Assembly (NCBI GenBank): GCA_031411835.1
Contig: JANOBV010000179.1
Span: 1 to 8,337, forward strand
DNA length: 8,337 bases
Direction of reading: 5' to 3'
From: JADKIH01 sp031411835
Lineage (GTDB): Bacteria; Bacteroidota; Bacteroidia; AKYH767-A; 2013-40CM-41-45
The notes under the pieces were generated by a model that worked only from the letters and a program-made list of their open reading frames with translations, was not told where the DNA came from and searched no databases. Shown here in pieces: positions 6,296 through 8,337 of the stretch. Numbering within the stretch: the stretch's first letter is position 1; every line of letters begins with the position of its first letter. The position numbers and the translations under genes were made by a program.

Positions 6296-6787
6296 ATGAC
6301 AACCCACCTCCAACAAATGTTGCAGCTCGTCGATGAATTTTTCTCCGTAAAAAACGACCCCTCACAACTAGACGTCACTCCAATTGTCATGGAACAGTTG
6401 AATGAATTGCATCCTTCAACATTGTCAGAGGAAGTTATTGGCGACGGACCGGTTTGCTGGATCTTATTGATTCCATCTACATTAAAAACCATGGAAGAAT
6501 TTCTTTCCGGAAAAATTTCCGAATCGGATATTTTAAAACAGTCGATGGAAGAAAAGAAAACGTCCAGTAATTTTGAGGCCATTTATTTATCTTCAGCAAT
6601 CGTTCTTCCTGAATTCAGAAAAAAGGGAATTGCGAAGAAGTTAACTCTTGAAGCAATCACATCCATGCGAAATGACTTTGATATTAAATTCTTGTATTCG
6701 TGGCCTTTCAGTGAGGAAGGAAAAAAGCTTTCGGCTTTGATTGGAGAGCTTATGTCGTTATCGGTGAAAATGAAGAATGAAGAATGA
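6296..6787 (+). CDS. GNAT-like N-acetyltransferase, 163 aa
   Basis: This is a probable acyl-CoA-dependent N-acetyltransferase of unknown substrate. The supporting element is the central stretch at 94-119: a beta strand (AIYLSSAIVLPEF) followed by RKKGIAKKLTLEAI. It fits the GNAT motif A, in which R/Q-x-x-G-x-G/A forms the acetyl-CoA pyrophosphate loop and the next helix begins. The second glycine is replaced by Ala, which the family tolerates. The N-terminal third (MTTHLQQMLQLVDEFF) is helical, and VCWILLIPST may be an early strand. The protein is cytoplasmic with no signal peptide. Length is in the usual GNAT range of about 140-180 aa. The ATG is the first start after the upstream repeat. 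The gene stands alone between two copies of the same intergenic repeat and converges on the downstream ABC gene. Divergence from typical GNATs keeps the call moderate. Confidence 0.6.
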   Translation: MTTHLQQMLQLVDEFFSVKNDPSQLDVTPIVMEQLNELHPSTLSEEVIGDGPVCWILLIPSTLKTMEEFLSGKISESDILKQSMEEKKTSSNFEAIYLSSAIVLPEFRKKGIAKKLTLEAITSMRNDFDIKFLYSWPFSEEGKKLSALIGELMSLSVKMKNEE

Positions 6788-6842
6788 AAAAAGATTGCAG
6801 ATTTCGGATTGTGCTTAAGTTAAGTCCCATTAACCTCTTAAA

Positions 6843-6893
6843 CCTCTTAAACCAAAATTTTCCCTATGAAACGAGAAACTTTGAACTTTGAAC
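6843..6893 (+). repeat. Intergenic direct repeat, copy B, ending in two heptamers
   Basis: The order of elements matches copy A: CTCTTAAACC, an A/T tract, CCCTATGAAAC and then TTTGAAC twice (6880-6893). Copy A has an extra CTTAAAC unit between its two TTTGAAC units. Just before it, the 9-mer CCTCTTAAA occurs twice in tandem (6834-6851). An ATG at 6866 opens a 19-codon frame (MKRETLNFEP...), parallel to the short frame in copy A. This copy lies in the 464-nt gap between the acetyltransferase and the ABC gene. The rest of that gap up to 6980 shows only AT-rich DNA. Confidence 0.6.
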
Positions 6894-6981
6894 CACTACT
6901 ATCCGATAAAAATCAAACTCTGTAATTTAAGCTTTAAATTATAACTTAAATCAATTGTTCTCAGAATAAATTATTGTAAGC

Positions 6982-7041
6982 CCCCACACTTTCTTGACGC
7001 ACATCTTTCTTAATCAAAGATAGAACAGTTATTGTGTGGGG
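6982..7041. repeat. Nested hairpin, first part of an intergenic hairpin block
   Basis: The arms CCCCACAC (6982-6989) and GTGTGGGG (7034-7041) pair perfectly over 8 bp. Inside lies a second hairpin, ATCTTT (7003-7008) with AAAGAT (7016-7021) around a 7-nt loop. It stands 3 nt before the larger hairpin at 7045. No gene covers it. Confidence 0.55.
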
Positions 7042-7044
7042 AGT

Positions 7045-7138
7045 CAACGCGCTGCGCGAAATCATTTGAAAAGTTGATCAAGGTTGTGACTAATAATCGA
7101 AGTTTCAAATGATTTGGTGCGCGTTGTGCCCTTTTTTT
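7045..7138 (+). terminator. Long hairpin followed by a T-tract; possible terminator between convergent genes
   Basis: The outer stem CAACGCGC (7045-7052) pairs with GCGCGTTG (7119-7126). After an asymmetric internal loop (TGCGCG against GGT), an inner stem AAATCATTTGAAA (7059-7071) pairs with TTTCAAATGATTT (7103-7115), 13 bp perfect. The loop holds the palindrome TTGATCAA (7074-7081). On the plus strand TGCCC and seven Ts follow directly. The position between the ends of the acetyltransferase (+) and ABC (-) genes suits transcription termination. The 31-nt loop is larger than in ordinary intrinsic terminators, so it may instead be a palindromic intergenic repeat or a small structured RNA. Confidence 0.5.
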
Positions 7139-7139
7139 G

Positions 7140-7169
7140 TTTCTTTTTTTGGGCAAACAAAAAAAGAAA
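7140..7169. repeat. 12-bp T/A hairpin closing the hairpin block
   Basis: The arms TTTCTTTTTTTG (7140-7151) and CAAAAAAAGAAA (7158-7169) pair perfectly around GGCAAA. TGCCC (7127-7131) can alternatively pair with GGGCA (7151-7155). Because the arms are an inverted repeat, both strands show a T-rich tract here, which would let the block terminate transcription from either side. Confidence 0.5.
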
Positions 7170-7238
7170 AATTGAAATCTAAAACTAGCAGCTAGCATTT
7201 ACTGCACTATGAAATTAGTTTTATCGGACAGTGATGAC

Positions 7239-7252
7239 TTTGAACATTGAAC
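7239..7252 (+). repeat. Heptamer pair at the end of the ABC gene
   Basis: TTTGAAC (7239-7245) and ATTGAAC (7246-7252) are two adjacent units of the heptamer family seen elsewhere in the window. The last base is also the first base of the ABC gene's stop codon read on the plus strand. Confidence 0.45.
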
Positions 7253-7902
7253 TAATAACAAACCCCGTCCCTAATAGTAAGTTTCCTATCAGCCATATCC
7301 GCCAACTCATTATTATGAGTAACAATTACAAAAGTCTGATTCATCGATTTACGGAGATCGAAGAAAAGTTGATGTAAAGCTTTTGCAGATGCTGAATCTA
7401 AATTTCCACTCGGTTCATCGGCGAAAATAACTGCGGGTGAATTTACCAGAGCTCTTGCCACAGCAACACGCTGTTGTTCGCCGCCACTTAATTCCGAAGG
7501 ACGATGTTCTTCGCGTTCTGCTAATCCTAGTTGGATCAAAAGTGCTTTCGCTTTTTTTGTTGCTTCGGGTTTTGACATACCACCGATCAAAGCCGGCATC
7601 ATGACATTTTCTAAAGCAGTAAATTCCGGTAGGAGGTGATGGGCTTGAAAAACAAAACCGATTTTCTGATTTCTGAATTGAGCGATTTTTTTGTCGCGGA
7701 GTTGACTGACTTCAATTCCGTCTATTATCAAACTTCCTTGATCTGCATTGTCAAGTGTGCCGAGGATATGGAGTAATGTACTTTTTCCGGCACCTGAAGC
7801 GCCCACGATTGAAACGATCTCACCTCGCTTGATTTCCAAATCAATACCCTTAAGCACTTGAAGTGAATCGTATTTTTTGAAAAGGGCTTTGGCGTGGATC
7901 AT
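7252..7902 (-). CDS. lolD: LolD-type ABC transporter ATP-binding protein, 216 aa
   Basis: This is a cytoplasmic ATPase of the LolD/MacB group, which powers an inner-membrane permease that releases lipoproteins or moves substrates toward the outer membrane. The motifs are complete: Walker A GASGAGKST (34-42), Q-loop Gln86 in FVFQAHHLLPEFTALENV, signature LSGGEQQR (138-145), Walker B VIFADEPSGNLD (158-169) and switch His196 (VIVTHNNEL). The HHLLPEFTALENVMMP stretch is especially LolD-like, which favours LolD over MacB or FtsE. The length is typical. The ATG start leaves no room for a missing N-terminus, since MIHAKALFKKY is the normal first strand. No permease gene is adjacent in the window, so the partner must be encoded elsewhere. 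It converges with the acetyltransferase gene and diverges from the gene at the right edge. Confidence 0.88.
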   Translation of the reverse strand: MIHAKALFKKYDSLQVLKGIDLEIKRGEIVSIVGASGAGKSTLLHILGTLDNADQGSLIIDGIEVSQLRDKKIAQFRNQKIGFVFQAHHLLPEFTALENVMMPALIGGMSKPEATKKAKALLIQLGLAEREEHRPSELSGGEQQRVAVARALVNSPAVIFADEPSGNLDSASAKALHQLFFDLRKSMNQTFVIVTHNNELADMADRKLTIRDGVCY

Positions 7903-7925
7903 AAGGCGACGAAGTTAGTTATTGG

Positions 7926-7941
7926 AGGTCAAAGGTCAAGG
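7926..7941 (-). repeat. Heptamer repeat cluster, 2 units
   Basis: AGGTCAA occurs twice in tandem (7926-7932 and 7933-7939), followed by GG. It lies 24 nt upstream of the ABC gene start, in the 361-nt gap 7903-8263. That gap otherwise holds two larger clusters of the same unit and AT-rich DNA, with no gene. Confidence 0.55.
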
Positions 7942-7980
7942 ATATATAGTGGTTTTTGTATAGAATATGCAAGATCTTTA

Positions 7981-8008
7981 AGGTCAAAGGTCATGGGTCA
8001 AAGGTAAT
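7981..8008 (-). repeat. Heptamer repeat cluster, 4 units
   Basis: Four contiguous 7-mers read AGGTCAA, AGGTCAT, GGGTCAA and AGGTAAT. They form one arm of an imperfect inverted repeat with the cluster at 8083-8110: 23 of 27 positions match in reverse complement, with about 75 nt between the arms. Confidence 0.65.
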
Positions 8009-8030
8009 ATGGCAATTATTTTCTTCGAAA
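7999..8030 (-). promoter_or_regulatory. Candidate promoter for the ABC gene
   Basis: On the minus strand, TACCTTTG (7999-8006) matches the Bacteroidota -7 consensus TAnnTTTG exactly. TTTC (8027-8030), one base off the -33 element TTTG, precedes it by 20 nt, a normal spacing. The -7 box is built from the heptamer repeat itself. It would leave a leader of about 90 nt before the ABC start. The motif is short and could occur by chance. Confidence 0.28.
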
Positions 8031-8082
8031 TTAATATGTGGAGTATCTATTATATTAATAATCATGTAATTGAACTAACAGG

Positions 8083-8110
8083 TGACCTTTGACTCTTTAC
8101 CTTTGACCTA
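8083..8110 (+). repeat. Heptamer repeat cluster, 4 units, inverted relative to 7981-8008
   Basis: Four contiguous 7-mers read TGACCTT, TGACTCT, TTACCTT and TGACCTA on the plus strand. The reverse complement aligns with the cluster at 7981-8008 at 23 of 27 positions. It contains TACCTTTG (8098-8105), another exact TAnnTTTG match, on the strand of the gene at the right edge. The nearest TTG upstream is 25 nt away, slightly too far for a standard -33 element. Confidence 0.65.
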
Positions 8111-8263
8111 AAAAATAACCATTGATCCCAAAATGACCGTACACAATCACCTCAAGTAACCCCTCCCAAGAGATTTACCTCCAATGTGTTTGTATTAATA
8201 TTTTTCGTTAATTGCAGGTAGATTAAATTACCATCAAATAATCACCACCAAAAAAAGTGTATC

Positions 8264-8337
8264 ATGAATGAGCAAAAAGACTTGAAAAGTAATTTTTCGG
8301 CGCTCGAATTACGCATTCAAAAATTGATACATTTGCA
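8264..8337 (+). CDS. N-terminus of a small coiled-coil-like protein (partial)
   Basis: An ATG opens a frame that runs to the window end (24 complete codons), reading MNEQKDLKSNFSALELRIQK and then LIHL. Leu and Ile recur at spacings expected of an amphipathic helix or coiled coil. There is no signal peptide, so it should be cytoplasmic. In many Bacteroidota a short coiled-coil protein with a similar start lies just before zapA, a cell-division gene. That identity is only a guess here, since the next gene is outside the window. The upstream A-rich leader without a Shine-Dalgarno sequence is normal for this phylum. Confidence 0.5.
   Translation, partial: MNEQKDLKSNFSALELRIQKLIHL

Noticed and set aside
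6265..6582. 105-codon minus-strand frame opposite the acetyltransferase gene
   Set aside because: It is antisense to a gene with a recognisable GNAT motif and has no features of its own.
7010..7198. 62-codon minus-strand frame with FFFFCLPKKRNKKRAQRAP
   Set aside because: The frame is a translation of the hairpin block and its T/A tracts. The Phe and Lys runs come from the 12-bp T/A inverted repeat, so it is better explained as noncoding structure.

Overview
The window is AT-rich and looks like a chromosomal segment from a Bacteroidota (Bacteroidetes) bacterium. The main evidence is two proteins with C-terminal type IX secretion (T9SS) sorting domains, a secretion system confined to that phylum. 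AT-rich intergenic DNA and a lack of convincing Shine-Dalgarno sequences fit the same group. I cannot place it more finely.

Left part (1-3540, minus strand): first comes the start of an unidentified exported or membrane-anchored protein cut by the window edge. Two tandem paralogous T9SS cargo proteins (486 and 488 aa) follow, both predicted beta-propeller-like surface or secreted proteins. The last 28 codons of what looks like a third T9SS sorting domain sit just upstream of the 488-aa gene and have no gene body. The 486-aa gene carries a perfect 18-bp inverted repeat (4-nt loop) across its signal-peptide codons.

Middle part (3670-6103, plus strand): a compact operon of selU/mnmH (tRNA 2-selenouridine synthase) and selD (selenophosphate synthetase), overlapping by GTGA. 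A 116-aa single-span membrane protein of unknown function begins 8 nt after selD. SelD makes selenophosphate and SelU uses it to convert 2-thiouridine to 2-selenouridine at the tRNA wobble position. No selenocysteine machinery is visible here, so in this window selenium use points to tRNA modification.

Right part (6104-8337): a GNAT-like acetyltransferase gene (+), a convergent LolD-type ABC ATPase gene (-), and the start of a small coiled-coil-like gene (+) cut by the window end. The intergenic DNA here is dense with structure. There is a GC-rich island (about 6131-6180), a diverged 50-60 bp direct repeat on both sides of the acetyltransferase gene, and a block of consecutive hairpins between the convergent genes (6982-7169). 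Six clusters of a degenerate heptamer, G(G/T)TCAAA on one strand and TTTGA(A/C)C on the other, recur across the region, and two of them form a 27-bp imperfect inverted repeat.

I see no CRISPR array, tRNA, rRNA, transposase or complete mobile element. The most unusual signals are the palindrome in the signal-peptide codons, the orphan T9SS tail, the hairpin block and the heptamer family.
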